Shown: positions 9,070 to 20,812 of the stretch, one piece after another
How positions within the stretch are numbered: the first letter of the stretch is position 1
Layout of the letters: every line of letters starts with the position of its first letter
DNA from: Pectinophora gossypiella
Lineage: Eukaryota; Arthropoda; Insecta; Lepidoptera; Gelechiidae
Direction: 5' to 3'
Length of the DNA stretch: 64,000 nt
Assembly (NCBI RefSeq): GCF_024362695.1
Contig: NC_065404.1
Span: 12,378,604 to 12,442,603, forward strand
The notes under the pieces: generated by a model
Told to the model about the DNA's origin: nothing
The model's database searches: none
Seen by the model: only the letters and a program-made list of their open reading frames with translations
Program-made: the position numbers and the translations under genes

Positions 9070-10440
9070 ATGGATTCTCGCTGTATTTTTCAAACATCTC
9101 AAAACGGAAAGAAGCAGTTATATCATAATGGATATCTGTATTGCTTTAACAGAAATAGAGGTGATTTGTTTTATTGGTGTTGTGTGGAGAAGAAACATTG
9201 TAGTTGTGGCGCGTGCGCAGTTACGACTAAGGTAGGCGAAGATCATGTTTTAAAAAAACTTAATGAAATTGAGCATCTTCACGAACCTCACCAAGAACGC
9301 GAAAAAGTTTTGAATGTAAGGGCGTCTCTAAAACGCAAAGCTGTTGATTCCTTGGAGAGCCCAGCTCAAATAATTCAGAAGCATATTCGGACTACTCCTA
9401 CCAAAGTAGCACCGTATATGCCGTCAAAAGATGCTATGCGAATGATTATTCACAGAGAGAGAAATAGTATGATGCCTAAAATTCCACATGACCTGGAGGA
9501 GTTGGTATTACCCGATAATTACCAAACAATAGATGGAGAGCAATTTCTGATCGGACGTTACCACTGTGATAGCGAGACGGCTTTAGTATTTTCCACGAAA
9601 GAGAATGTATCTCTTTTACATTCGTCAAAAATATGGATAATGGATGGTACATTTAAGTGCTGTCCACAAAATTTATTACAGATTTATTCGATTCATGGTA
9701 TTGTGGGTCCAAGCGAAACCAACCGGATTTTACCGCTGGCTTATGGACTTTTGTCTCACAAAACAGAGAATATATACTGCAAATTTCTCGAAATTATCAA
9801 CAGATATGCTTACAACAAAATAAGAATAACCTTGAACCCACAGATTATCATGACAGATTTTGAGAAATCTGCTATTAATGCGGTCAAAAATGTGTACCCA
9901 AATAGTGAACAAAAATGTTGCTATTTTCATCTCACACAGAGCATATGGAAACACGTCCAATCTGCTGGATTAGCAACACAATATAAAGATAATTGTGATT
10001 ATGCACATCGAATACGTCATTTGTCTGCACTACCTTTTCTACCACCTGAAGAAATCACGGCTGCGTTTGATTTCATAAAAAGAAAAATTCTCCCAAAGGA
10101 TGCTGAGGAAGTGACGAAGTGGTTTTCTAAATATTATATAGGATCATTTAAAAATATGCCACAAAAGAATGAGAATGGTTTATTAAAACTAACAATGAAA
10201 AAAGTGCGCCCTGTGTTTCCACCGAGCATTTGGTCAATCTCAGATTGTTTGGATAAGGGTTTGCCTATTACTCAAAATCCTGTCGAGAGTTGGCACAATA
10301 GGTGGAATGGTCTACTGGGTCGAAAAAAAATGAATATTTACAGAACAATTCAAGAATTGCAAAAAGAACAGAAAAACACAGAATTTTATGTAGAAAGGAT
10401 CAACGCTCAAGAAATACGACGAGAAACTAGATTTTGTTGA
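9070..10440 (+). pseudogene. MULE transposase with FLYWCH domain, C-terminus interrupted
   Basis: An open frame of 456 codons starts at ATG 9070. Residues about 15-75 look like a FLYWCH-type zinc-binding DNA-recognition domain (LYHNGYLYCFNRNRGD, FYWCCVEKKHCSCGAC, then HLHEPH). A MULE transposase core follows, with the first Asp in IWIMDGTFKCC (about 195), the second in IIMTDFEKSAINAV (about 260), a CCYFHLTQSIWKH motif, and a Glu in QNPVESWHNRW (about 405). Only the last residues (about RRETRFC) come from the inserted LINE. The original C-terminus survives in frame after the LINE at 11260-11382 (about 40 codons). It would cut and rejoin the element's ends. The catalytic core is intact, so residual activity of the truncated product cannot be excluded. 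Confidence 0.88.
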
Positions 10441-11259
10441 ACACACCGTTTTCTTAGGAATTACTGTAGATTCAAAACTTCAATGGGGCCCACATATTGT
10501 ATCACTAGCGGGCAAGCTAAGTTCAGCAGCATATGCCGTCAGAAGAATCCGACAACTCACAGATGTACCCACTGCTAGACTTGTCTACTTCAGCTACTTC
10601 CACAGCATAATGTCTTACGGTATTTTATTGTGGGGTCGAGCCGCTGATGTAGAAACTATTTTCATTATTCAAAAAAGGGCAGTTCGCGCTATTTATAATC
10701 TGCGTTGTCGGGACTCTTTAAGGGAGCTGTTTAAAGAAATAAATATACTGACGGTCGCAAGTCAATATATTTATGAAAACATTATGTATGTGCGTAAAAA
10801 TGTATCTCTCCTTCCGAGAAACTGTGAAAGGCATACTTACAATACAAGGAATAAAAATAAAATTGTTGTTCAAAATTCTAGATTAAGTAAATTAAATTCA
10901 TCTTTTTTGGGGTTATGTATACGTTTTTACAATAAAATACCAGATAATATTTTAAATTTGTCAGAGAACAAATTTAAAGCTCACGTGAAGCTTACTTTAT
11001 GTAAAAAAGCCTATTATAAGCTTAATGATTACCTAAATGATAAAAATGTCTGGTATTGAATGTGTTCCTCTAGTTATTAAATAACTTGTAATGTACCCTC
11101 ATTGATTTAAAAGATGTGTTGCTGTTGCAGTTTCTTGTCATTTCTTCTCCTCAGCCATAACACCTTGCGAAATGACGTAAATTCAAAAATGTTACATTGA
11201 CCTTCAACAAGTTTATCCATGATAATTACGTTGAATAAATGATTCTGATTCTGATTCTG
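10416..11259 (+). mobile_element. 5'-truncated LINE (jockey/CR1-like) inside the MULE
   Basis: The segment begins mid-ORF and ends in a (gattct)n tail at about 11240-11259, after a 3' UTR that recurs at 34255-34725 in reverse. Its left and right borders in the transposase gene carry similar short sequences (atacgacgagaa and ataacgaagaa), an imperfect target duplication. The insertion is younger than the MULE. The clade is judged from the style of the protein end; jockey or CR1 are both possible. Confidence 0.85.
10424..11059 (+). pseudogene. LINE ORF2 C-terminal fragment
   Basis: A 211-codon frame without its own start is continuous from the LINE 5' truncation to TGA at 11057-11059. Motifs such as FLGITVDSKLQWGPHI, FHSIMSYGILLWG and QKRAVRAIYNL are usual in the region after the catalytic part of LINE reverse transcriptases. 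The catalytic domain and endonuclease are absent, so it is non-functional. Confidence 0.85.
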
Positions 11260-11382
11260 ATAACGAAGAAAAATAAAAGCAGATTTTATAAAAAGTTACA
11301 ACAACATTTGAATCAAAAACATGAAATGAATTTAAAAGATTTTTTGTCAGGATTGGCTTATATTTGTTATATAAAAAAATAG
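11260..11382 (+). pseudogene. Displaced C-terminus of the MULE transposase
   Basis: Directly after the LINE tail an open 40-codon frame begins ITKKNKSRFYKKL and ends in YICYIKK then TAG (11380-11382). It continues the logic of the transposase frame cut at about 10415 and shares the Ile codon at the junction. From here to 11551 is AT-rich with no ORF. Confidence 0.6.
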
Positions 11383-11551
11383 TACCTATTACGGAAAAAA
11401 ATGCCTATCATTAATATCATTATTGTTATTATTTTGCTTTTTCTTTGTAAAAGTAGGCCATTATTATTATTTTGTTTTTTTTTATAAAAGTATTAAAAAT
11501 ATACAATTGTAACAAAATTATGTTAAAAATAAATCATTGATTGTTGATTAT

Positions 11552-11825
11552 GTTGTGTTTACTTTGTTGGTAATAAATTTTACTACTTAGTTGTTTTCCG
11601 CGGTTTTGCCCGAGGGAATTGTAGCATAGAAAGTATCCTATGTATTTTGTCGATAAAATGTTGTGTCGCACTATTGTTCGTCGGGCAAAAATTCCATCGT
11701 GCTAACGTTCTGTCATGCTGTCGTTTGTCGAGCTGATGTCATGTCGAAATCCTGATGGTCGATACAATGTGCTGTCGGCATAACTATTGTCGTGTATTTG
11801 TTTGTCGGATCTATGTTACAGATTC
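11552..11825 (-). repeat. MULE right terminal inverted repeat
   Basis: Reverse complement of 8487-8760 with two mismatches near the inner edge. It holds the same 15-16-bp array of TGTCG motifs (CGACA on the minus strand). Followed by the 9-bp duplication at 11826-11834. Confidence 0.93.
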
Positions 11826-12194
11826 CACTCGATAACTATGTTTAATTTAAGAACAGTTTTTGCTTTCGACAAGTTATTTTTAGATATTTGGAGACGACAT
11901 AATCTGCAATCAATTTGCGTTGTCTGTGGGTTATCAGGAGCTTTATCAACTAAAAACACTTGTGGTGTGGTTCTTGTTGCGTCAACCAGTTCATAGGTTA
12001 AGAGGGTGAGAGAGATAGTGGTACAGATGACATAATAGTCAAGTAGGTATGTAGCAGGATTACTGGACCATTCTGTGGTGGAAGGTGGAAAATGTCTTTC
12101 GTCAAAGATCAAAAAAATTATTTATTAAAAATATTTAAAATGTTCGCCAATTTCCCATGACTTAAATAAAAAAACTTAAAGCCTGTAGGGAACA

Positions 12195-12385
12195 TGCAAT
12201 TTGACGAGCGACATGTGTCCCTGGAGACATCGGGCACACCGCACTTTATCTCGCATGTTAGCCATATAAGTAGTTGGAGAGAGACGCAGTCATCAGGCGA
12301 AATCTGGTGACGTCATCCGGTATCATCCGATGTCTCCGAGGACACAATGTCGCGCGACAATTGTCTCCTAGTGAGAACGAGGCTT
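12195..12385. repeat. Small foldback repeat
   Basis: Outer arms are inverted copies: tgtgtccctggagacatcgg near 12219 pairs imperfectly with ccgatgtctccgaggacaca near 12327. Short related segments continue outward (gcgacat and atgtcgc). There is no ORF. It looks like a short MITE remnant. The stretch 11835-12194 is otherwise unremarkable. Confidence 0.5.
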
Positions 12386-12414
12386 AGGAAAGCGGATAAT
12401 CAGGAATGACTTAC

Positions 12415-13181
12415 GCATATTGTATGACCTTCGCCTGCCACCAGCGCGGCAGATTCGGTAGCTGGAACCTCTTCATCCTCTTGTGTCCCATCTCTCCCTC
12501 CACGCCCTCATCTTCTCCCTCCACCTGATCAATAAGAGGATAACAATTTGAACACATGCAATTTTGTTTATAACACGTCAGTACATGCAATACAAATGTC
12601 TATAGAAAATCACAATCAATCATATCAATTAATCATTGATCCGTGCTTCGAAAGGCACGTTAAGCCATTGGTCCTGGCTAATACAGTTTACTGATGTAAG
12701 TTAGTAGTCGTTACATGAGCCATGTCAGGGGCCTATGGCGGCTAATCCACCTCACAACCCACACGATAGAAGAAGATCACATCTAAGGAAATAATGAATT
12801 CATAATTTAAATAATTTGCTGCTTTAGCAATAAGGCTGCTTGTTGTGCCTGTCCTGATTTATTATAAAACATAATAGATAGGTTAGCTCAAGCCCTTGCT
12901 TGAGTAACGCAAGCACACACACGACTTGTGTGTATAATTTGTAGCCACATTTGGTAATTATTCCTAAAGATAAATAGACCTGTTGCCAAATTGCCAACGA
13001 CCTCGACATGCCTCTCTTACTTATGAAATTGTTGCTAACAGGTAAATGACAGAGTAACAGGTTACGAGCCCATCACTTGATTATATTATTTTCGGGATAC
13101 AAATAAAATACAAGTACTTACGTTTATTTTTACACTTCGTTTGCCTTTCCCATTGTCACCGTTTCCGGAATTATCAGCCAT
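12415..13181 (-). CDS. First two coding exons of an unrecognised gene
   Basis: Exon 1 (13122-13181) starts with ATG and encodes 20 residues (MADNSGNGDNGKGKRSVKIN) before a GTAAGT donor. Exon 2 (12415-12524) follows a TTGATCAG acceptor in phase 0, encodes 36 codons rich in Glu/Gly and then basic and tryptophan-rich (KRMKRFQLPNLPRWWQAKVI), and ends at a GTAAGT donor with two bases of the next codon. The start is Gly/Asn/Lys-rich and looks disordered and cytosolic. No family is recognised. Downstream exons should lie below 12.4 kb, but that space holds the MULE and gypsy insertions and none could be identified, so the intron is either very long or the gene is broken. Confidence 0.5.
12639..12780 (+). 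repeat. SINE body fragment
   Basis: Carries the same body as the SINE at 1325-1647, in the opposite orientation (gatccgtgcttcgaaaggcacg, catgtcaggggcctatgg, then acccacacgatagaagaag). It lies in intron 1 of the unrecognised minus-strand gene. Confidence 0.75.
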
Positions 13182-14480
13182 TTTTCACTTTTTATAGAAA
13201 TTGTCGTTGATTTATTTAAAGATCTGATGATCACACAGACAATTTTGAAATTTAGCAGTTATCGAAAAATAGACTTTAGAATAAGCGTACTTTTAAATTT
13301 TGATCTAAATTAATGTTACAAAAAATTTGGAATTTTCGGATGGTTCTGACTGTCAAGATATATGACAGCCAAATGACAATAGGTATGTCAGTTTGGTATC
13401 ATTTTTGCATAAAATACTTTGATACGAATTTTCTCGGGGTTGAGTCATACTTGTCGATGGTCACAGCAGAGGGATGGAGCCGCAGACATTCGACATTTAA
13501 CCACAGACGTTTAATAAATGTCCTGTCTGTGGATGGATTCGCCGGAGGCATCGGAGGCATGCTCTATGGCACCCACCACGGATCATAGAACGGTGATGAT
13601 TCGGTGACGGTGACGGTCAAGCGATATATACCCTTAGCACTAAATTACACGAGTCCGCATGTCGCCTGTTAACTCATATCGGCCGCAACAAGCCTTTTCT
13701 GGCTGGATCGCTACCACGGAATGGAAGAAATTGCTTTACTCGCGAAACATTTGTGTGGTTGAGCGATGTGGAAAGTTTTAAATTACGATCATTGCCTCAT
13801 TAATATTATCGTTTTGTACATATCGGTCTTACCGGCTGTGCCCCCGCAGCATCTCTGTATAACTTGTGAAACCACATACTTACTTATACTTAATCGATGA
13901 GAAGTGTAATTTTGTGGTACGATCTTGTACCCTGTGAAATGGCGAGACAACACAATCAGCAACACGAACAATCACAGACTTCCGAAGATTTAAGAATTAC
14001 ACTTTCTAGGCATGAGAGAGCCAGTAATCGGAGCTGATGATCCAGTACACAGTCATTATCGTCTCGTTTTTCACAGGGTCCGCTTACCTAACCTGAACAT
14101 TTGACAGGTCCGGATTTTTACAGAAGCGACTACCTGTCTGACCTTAAAACCAGCGCAATACAGAATATCCTAATACAGAGACATTTATGAAATTATACCT
14201 TTTTGTTGATGTCATCCTAATTAAAAAACGAAACGAAAGATTATACTTACGCCTGCGCTGATACCTACAGCCTCAAATGGCGATATTTATTAACTACACA
14301 AACTGGTCATCATCGCTAATTTAAGAGCCACGCTCTTGTCGGTGTAGCATTCTCTATAAAATATAGGGCAGTGGTTTCCCTCTTGCCTCCGCCCCGCAGT
14401 ACTCTGTCTGACACGAGTGGGATGGCGCCCAGAGTAGTCTATTACACAAGTAGGTACTACTTAAATAAAAAAGTCAATTC
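13182..14480. other. Intergenic segment between two minus-strand genes
   Basis: It should hold the promoter of the 13181 gene and the end of the SLC6 transcript. Repeat pieces are seen at about 14065-14150 (cctgaacatttgacaggtcc, a family also at 28240, 31660, 40390 and 46080), 14319-14353 and 14370-14450. The open frame at 13313-13588 has no recognisable domain and is not called. Confidence 0.5.
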
Positions 14481-14497
14481 GATTTGCAACATACGTG

Positions 14498-14503
14498 TTT
14501 ATT
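14498..14503 (-). terminator. Polyadenylation signal of the SLC6 gene
   Basis: AATAAA on the minus strand (tttatt on plus), about 75 bp after the stop codon. A second candidate, also tttatt on plus, lies near 14552-14560. Confidence 0.5.
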
Positions 14504-14576
14504 ACAGTAAAAAATATAAAAAAAATACATTACTTTAATATTATTTTCTATATTTATTTATAAACATGTAGTATTG

Positions 14577-17500
14577 TCATGACCTGGTGTAGTGCAGTGG
14601 CACGTCTTTGGTGTGCGTGGTCGCCAGCCACTGTTGGCGGATCTCCGGTTCTGATGGACACCACTCGCTATTTGCTTGACTGCACTCCTTGATGCGCTGA
14701 AAGTGAGATGTGATGAAAGTTTTTATTACTTAATTTTACTCAGAAAATTATATGATGACATCCGTAAGGTGGCTGGCAACGGTTGGAGGACAGAATCCGA
14801 GGACCAAACTCAGTGGCGTGCCATAGACGCCTATGTCCAGCAGTGGACGACGGTAGGCTGTTGATGATTTGAAAATGCTATTTTATTTATATTCTTGGAA
14901 ACCTGCGAGAACATCGAATAACTACAGACTGGCAAATTCTTTGATAATGATGGATCGGATTGACTACAACTCAAATTGACAGCCGGGATTTAGTGAGTGA
15001 CGTAAGAACCACACATATTTCACCTTGTGTAGGTATGTTTCGTTTGTTTTATTGCTTTGTCGTACAGCTTGAATTGAAAAGCAAGTAGTTTGTGTCAACT
15101 GAGGCAAACCTACAATAAGACACGTCAAAAAAAGGTAACCTATAATCTTTTGAATGGTAAGTAAGTACTCTATAATCCACAAATGGAGGTCGGCCTTCCG
15201 TTATTAATCGAATAGTGTTTGGAGCCTTTTGCTCAACTCAAGTCTGTTACCACAGAATTGATTCGTTCTGTTACACCCTGTATACCAGTAGTATACGCTG
15301 AGCTGTTATTTAACTTTGCCGTTCATCTACGGGTTGTTACATTATACTATTATAACGTTTTGTATTTCCTTACATCAAGTAGTGGTCCTCTGGCTTGGTA
15401 GATCATCTTCCCAGCGTGTATTGGTATACAAACTACAGATATGAGGGCAATGCACCACCCAGCTACACCCGAGGCTTGGCTTAATGTGCATAGTGCTATG
15501 ACCTGTAACGAATACAAACATACTTACGTAAATAAGACTTTCTTTTTCTCGAAAAAATAATATAACAAATGCGTTCACATGCTTATTATCCCGGTAATAT
15601 GCGTAAGTTGATTAAGGGATTAAGACTTCTTTACCATGATGAAAGGCTGGCATATCTATGTATGACAGTATTTGGATCGTAATCGTCGTATGACTCTGTC
15701 AGGGGCCTTTGGTAGCTCAATAATAACCTTGACACCAGGATTGCTGAGAAGATCAAAAGACACGTCTACTACTTATGAACGCCACATTAAATAAGATACG
15801 CACTTTGAGACTGTTAGGTACTTATGTAATGTTTGTACACAATCTTACCGACAGTATGACGGGCAGAACATATCTCCAGAGGCACAGCCAGGCCCTGTTC
15901 AGCGGCTGCCCCGTCATGAAGAGTACGTCGGCACTCAGTTTGCGCGGCCCGTACGTGTATACTGCTGCGATGATCTCCAACAGACAGACGCACGGCACCG
16001 CTGCTATAGCCACGTGGGAGTCCAGTAGCCCTATCACGTGGAGCCCACCCTGAGGAGATAGGTATTACACATTGCGCCAGCTCTAATTGGCTACTTGACG
16101 GATGTAACAATAAAATATGAAATATGTTGGATCAGTTCATCATTTAACAATAATTATCCAATAGTTCTTTTTTATTAAGATCATTTTTAAATATTTTATT
16201 TTTATAAAATAAGAATGCGTTTTTTTATCTGTGTACTTACTACAAAACCCGAAACACGGGCGGCCATGATTGAGCTTCGTGTGACGTCACATTTTTCAAA
16301 ATAAACAAGAACTGACAGGTTTTAAGTAATACTCTTTGACAGTTTCTTTGTTTGTTGAAATGTGACGTCACTGGGCAAAATGTTACTGTTAATCATAAGT
16401 TACTAGATCTCTCGTGAGAAGGCTGTTCCCTCAATACGTCATTTGTTTTTTCCAAGTCGGAAAGTTCGTTCCTTACAGAGAGTGATTGAGGTAATTAACC
16501 ATTATCAAATCTCAACTGTTGGTATGTAAGTAGATAGGAATTCGACAACACAACGGGAAAAAAGTACCAGTAGGTACTTTTTTGGTTTTTCTTTTTTCCG
16601 AGGACAAAAACATATTAGGTACAGCTTAGTCATCGCAATAATGTAAAGTAAAATCCCATTTGCGACCTACTGATGAGGTTCAAAGTGCAATATTTAGTGC
16701 CTCTGTTTTCAATTGCCTATTTTATCTAGGGTGAATCAGTGTTATCAAAAGCTAGAAACATGTTTGAAAGGAAACTTTAACTGAAAACGAGTCACGCGAT
16801 CCCAGCTCCAAAGAAAGTTGGTTGTTTTCTACAAATAACATTTTTTTGGTTATTTTACAAGCCGAAATATGAATGTTATGCTTGCAAAATATATTCAAAT
16901 GTGGAAATATAAGTATGTAGGTTCTTAAAAAAGTGATTGTAGCCTTTATAAAAAAATACATCGCGGTTAAAACAACGTTTTTCAATCATGTTGTTTATTA
17001 TTTCAGCCTTGAATAACACGAGGAAGTTCTATAAAGAAGATAGGAAGAAACAACATAAATATAAATAAGTAGTTAGGGGGACAGAAGAGGCAAGATGTTT
17101 GAACACTTAATAAGACACGACAAATTTATTACAAACATCATAGAAGGAAAGCTACAAGGAAAGAGAGGAAGGGAAAACTAAGAAGAGCTTACGTGGAACA
17201 GATCAAAGAGAAGGTGAACGTCGTGTCTTATAAGGAAGTGAAGGAATTGTGGCCTTTGATAGACAAGAATAGAGAATGCTACACCGACAAGAAAGTGGCT
17301 CTTAAATTAGTGATGAGGAGTTAGGATAATGGAATTAATTATATACCTCAGTGTTGCAAATTATAGAGAGCCCAAAAAGAGCTAGGCATGTAGCTAGGGT
17401 AACAAGACGTTTGCGTACACGCAGCACTGGAAATTCATCTAGCACGCCCGCTATCACTGCTTCTATTGTAACAAACTGAAATATTGAAATTAATAATAAG

Positions 17501-20378
17501 TAGTGCATTTCAAAATGAGAGCGATTTGTTTCATAAAGAATCGAATTAATTAACTTTTCTTCTTTCTGGATCTTGAAGTATGGCAAAAACATAGAGTGCA
17601 TTGAATCGTTTGTCATCCCGGACATATCCTATTGATTTGATATAGGTATACTTAGATAAACAATGGGCCATTATAAATATATCACATCATATAAGCACAA
17701 CTCACCATAGTATCGATGCCAAGGAAGAACAGCATGACGAAGAAGGTGACAGCCCATAGATTGGGTGCAGGCATCATGGTGACGGCGGCAGGGTACGTGA
17801 CGAAGGCCAAGCCAGGGCCGGCAGTGGCCACCTGGAAAAATAAGTATATATCCTTTCCAGCCGTATTCGACCATGGCGACAAGTTTTCAATCTAGGAGCG
17901 CCTGAGATGCGCTCTTATATGGAAAAATAAGTAATTAGCGACTGAAAAACAGCGTCTGTTTCTTCAGAAAAGGACATAATGCTTAGTTCATTTCATGATC
18001 CTTCTCTGTGAATTATGTACTTACAGAATGAATATAAATATTTTGTTTAAGTATATGCATATTTTTTATTAGTTGATCCGTATCCGTATGTAAATAAAGA
18101 GTCAAAAGTTGACAAAGAATATTCCCTCTCTCACCTCTCCCACCGGCACGCCGGCACGGTCGGCTGCGAACCCCAGTACTGAGAATACCACAAACCCTGC
18201 CCAGATGCTCGTCCCGCAGTTGACGAATGGGATTATTATTGACGATCTGAAAAATGAACAATATGAATATAGATAAAATCTAGGAAGTAGGTACTTAGTT
18301 GTAGAAGTTTGTATTCCTTCATGATACGTTGAAGTCATGCTGGGGGTTCAGAGATGGTCCCGTTAGCAGCGGTACTCTACCTCACAAATGCAATGCATAA
18401 ATCTCCAGTAGGCTTCGGTAGGCTACAGTAGGTTCCTCTGAAGCTTACAGCGATTTATTACAAAATTTTTGGATTTTTATTTAATAAATCTGAATAAATT
18501 TTTGGTTATTGACATGACCTATAGAATATTTTTATTTTGCATGGAATTTACTACATGGCCGGATAAATCGGGAGCGCTGAAGGCTTTCAACCGGTAAAAT
18601 AAATAAGATAACATGCCTGAGGGTGCTCAAACCTTAAGTTGTTGTAGTGAAATTTGTTGAAACTGGCCATGCTGACCAAACCTCCCCAACCAGGGCCAAG
18701 AGAGAAGAAAATCTGTGTTGCAGCATCTAACCAAACCTGTAGACAAATTATAAAATTGTATAGTATAAAGTCAAATTTATCAGTGTCGCTAACCAAAACG
18801 ACTCGCACGCACAAAAAAGTACGAAGATTCTTATTCAAGAACATAGGTAATTAAAATTTGGTTTGTCAATATAGCTTTAGGAATTTTCTTTTGGAATTGT
18901 AAGCATTACGAAATTTAAATGTACTTACGCCTATTTATCTGTTCAAAAGGACCTGAAAGTAACATAACTTAAGCAGGAACTTCTCATAATATTCTAATTT
19001 GGCGGTAGGTCCGACCACAATGGAATATTAAATAAAGTCTCAAAGATAAATAAAGAGCTGCATTATTGTCACCTTCGGTTTCATCAGTTGCCCCCAATCT
19101 GGTAGAATATAGTACTTGATTCCTTGCCAAGCGCCAGGGAGAGTCACGCCTCGAACCAAAAGTACGCAGAGCACCACATACGGAAATAAAACGGTGAAAT
19201 ATACGATCTGCAAACAAAATTGTATATTCAGACTTCCGAGAATTCTAAATTCGAAGAAAAATATATTCTCGGTGCGGTGGTTGACAGTGCGGCAGAGTGC
19301 CAAAGGAATGTGGTATGATGCTTACTACTTTAACTACTCACCTTTCCGACACTCTTGACACCATTACAAATACATAGGTAAACTATAATCCAGCATATCA
19401 CATTGCACCAAAATACAGGCCAGACTATTCCACCAATTTCATGTATGCCAGCTGATACGCGCAGTAATCGAATACTGAAAACAAAATGAAATAGGTATGA
19501 AAGTACGCAAGATAAAAGGTAAATAAACTACTTAAAAATATTTTCAGGTTACGTTTGAAAATAGAAATAAAAATACGAACCAATTTACATCTACACACGA
19601 TTAATAAGGCAATAGAAAACAAAATAAGGAAATTAGAGATCAGATATAATTAAACTTACTGAAAGAATTCGTCTTCAGGAGTAGTGATTGAACCATTTGA
19701 TTGGAAAAAGCTTGAGTTTCCTGTTATCTACAAAAGAACAATACAGGAATAGTGATCGGTGATATAAACATTTATTAAGTTGATTTTATGTTGTATACTT
19801 ACCTCCGTACACTTTTCGGTATTCCAAGGATTGTCGCATGTTTTCCAGGGTAAAGGCGAGCTGAATGAGTGGTATATGTAAAGTACAGGGTAGGCCATTA
19901 TTGCAGCAAAGTATATTACACAGACAACATTCAAAACGATTACGGCGTAACCAGCTCCTGTAAATAAGTTAGACAGGGGCATAGGGGAAAATTATATTTT
20001 AAATATTTGAAATATTGCTTGCTTAGAAAATAATATGATACCTTTAAATAAAGGATTGATATTGAAGACAGAAATGCATCCTGCGCTAGCGAACTGTCCC
20101 AATGTTGTCTCCAGGTAAACGAGAGGAATTCCGCATATAAACATTGTGAGGAAATAGGGGATGAGGAAGGCTCCTGTAATATACAAAAATACGAACATGT
20201 TTAAGTAAAATAAATGAAATATTACAGAAACATACTTATATGTTATTAACTCACCCCCTCCATTCCTGTAGCACAAATAGGGAAATCTCCACAGGTTTCC
20301 GATACCAACAGCGTAACCAAGGCATGACAGTAGATATTCAACTGGGTTGGCCCAACGTTCGTGCGGTGCTCCCGCCAT
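14577..20378 (-). CDS. SLC6-family Na+/Cl--dependent transporter, 13 exons, 555 aa
   Basis: Exons (high to low): 20255-20378, 20042-20173, 19803-19957, 19660-19727, 19342-19474, 19073-19207, 18633-18736, 18135-18246, 17706-17831, 17347-17475, 15849-16049, 15374-15502, 14577-14696. Every junction is GT-AG and the phases join without a stop. It encodes a complete 12-TM transporter of the neurotransmitter:sodium symporter family: TM1 has GYAVGIGNLWRFPYLCYRNG; exon 3 has the extracellular KTCDNPWNTEKC loop with two Cys; TM6 has SLGPGWGGL; TM8 starts GPGLAFVTYP. The protein would carry an amino acid or amine substrate into cells with Na+ (and probably Cl-) at the plasma membrane. Both termini are short for the family (about 12 residues before TM1). 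Sequence style is nearest glycine/GABA-type transporters, but the substrate is not settled. Confidence 0.93.
16255..16375. repeat. Inverted repeat with tgacgtca ends (MITE-like)
   Basis: The sequence gtgacgtcacatttttcaaa at about 16280 is matched, inverted, by a segment ending ttgaaatgtgacgtcac at about 16372. The intervening arms aacaagaactgacag and ctgt/gacagtttctttgttt also pair. It lies in an SLC6 intron. A related half occurs near 42690-42725. The remainder of this intron (16380-17346) shows no further feature. Confidence 0.55.
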
Positions 20379-20418
20379 TTACAACTTATTTAACCGTTTA
20401 GGATCCTAACAAGCATCG

Positions 20419-20424
20419 GACTGA
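20419..20424 (-). promoter_or_regulatory. Candidate initiator of the SLC6 gene
   Basis: TCAGTC on the minus strand fits the arthropod initiator consensus (TCAGT) and would give a 5' UTR of about 45 nt before the ATG at 20378. No TATA box is seen 30 bp upstream. Positional guess only. Confidence 0.3.
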
Positions 20425-20701
20425 CCCTATCAATGATCAGAATTGAGGATGTGACTGTTTATTGCATCTAAACTCTACAAAGGGCTTAAGAGAAAATTTG
20501 CTGTGATTCACTGCAAGCCGACCAAATCAGAATTACCAAATATCTAGTATGGCGACGCTCTCTTACGAGTACGTACGAGGAAGTGTTACGCTAAGTGTTT
20601 GAATTGGGTTCTAGGGGTTTGCCGAGGCCTTGTGATCGTATCTGATACGAGACAAGTGGACAACTAGTTCCTATGACAATAGAATAATTTGAGGGGATAT
20701 A

Positions 20702-20707
20702 TTTATT
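20702..20707 (-). terminator. Polyadenylation signal of the LRR gene
   Basis: AATAAA on the minus strand (tttatt on plus), about 105 bp after the stop codon and some 280 bp upstream of the SLC6 start site. Confidence 0.5.
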
Positions 20708-20812
20708 TGCATGTGTTCAAAGACTGGATTCAATGAATACAAATATCTATTCGTCTAATATTACACTTGTAAATTATGTAATTATTTAAACATACACAAA
20801 CCTTTCAACAAG

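Larger units (their letters stand above)
8487..11825 (+). mobile_element. Mutator-like (MULE, Phantom-type) DNA transposon
   Basis: The 3339-bp element has 274-bp terminal inverted repeats differing at two inner positions, and an exact 9-bp duplication cactcgata on both sides (8478-8486 and 11826-11834). A 9-bp duplication and long inverted ends are typical of Mutator-like elements. Inside, on the plus strand, is a FLYWCH+MULE transposase gene. Near-perfect ends and duplication point to fairly recent movement. A LINE fragment (about 10416-11259) sits in the transposase gene. Phantom is named from family knowledge of insect MULEs and is not proven here. Confidence 0.92.

Noticed and set aside
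10610..11059. A 149-codon ORF that could be taken for a small gene
   Set aside because: It is the tail of the LINE ORF fragment 10424-11059 and has no start of its own.
15814..16110. Alternative minus-strand frame through SLC6 exon 11
   Set aside because: The other frame (15849-16049) has membrane segments, correct phase and splice sites.
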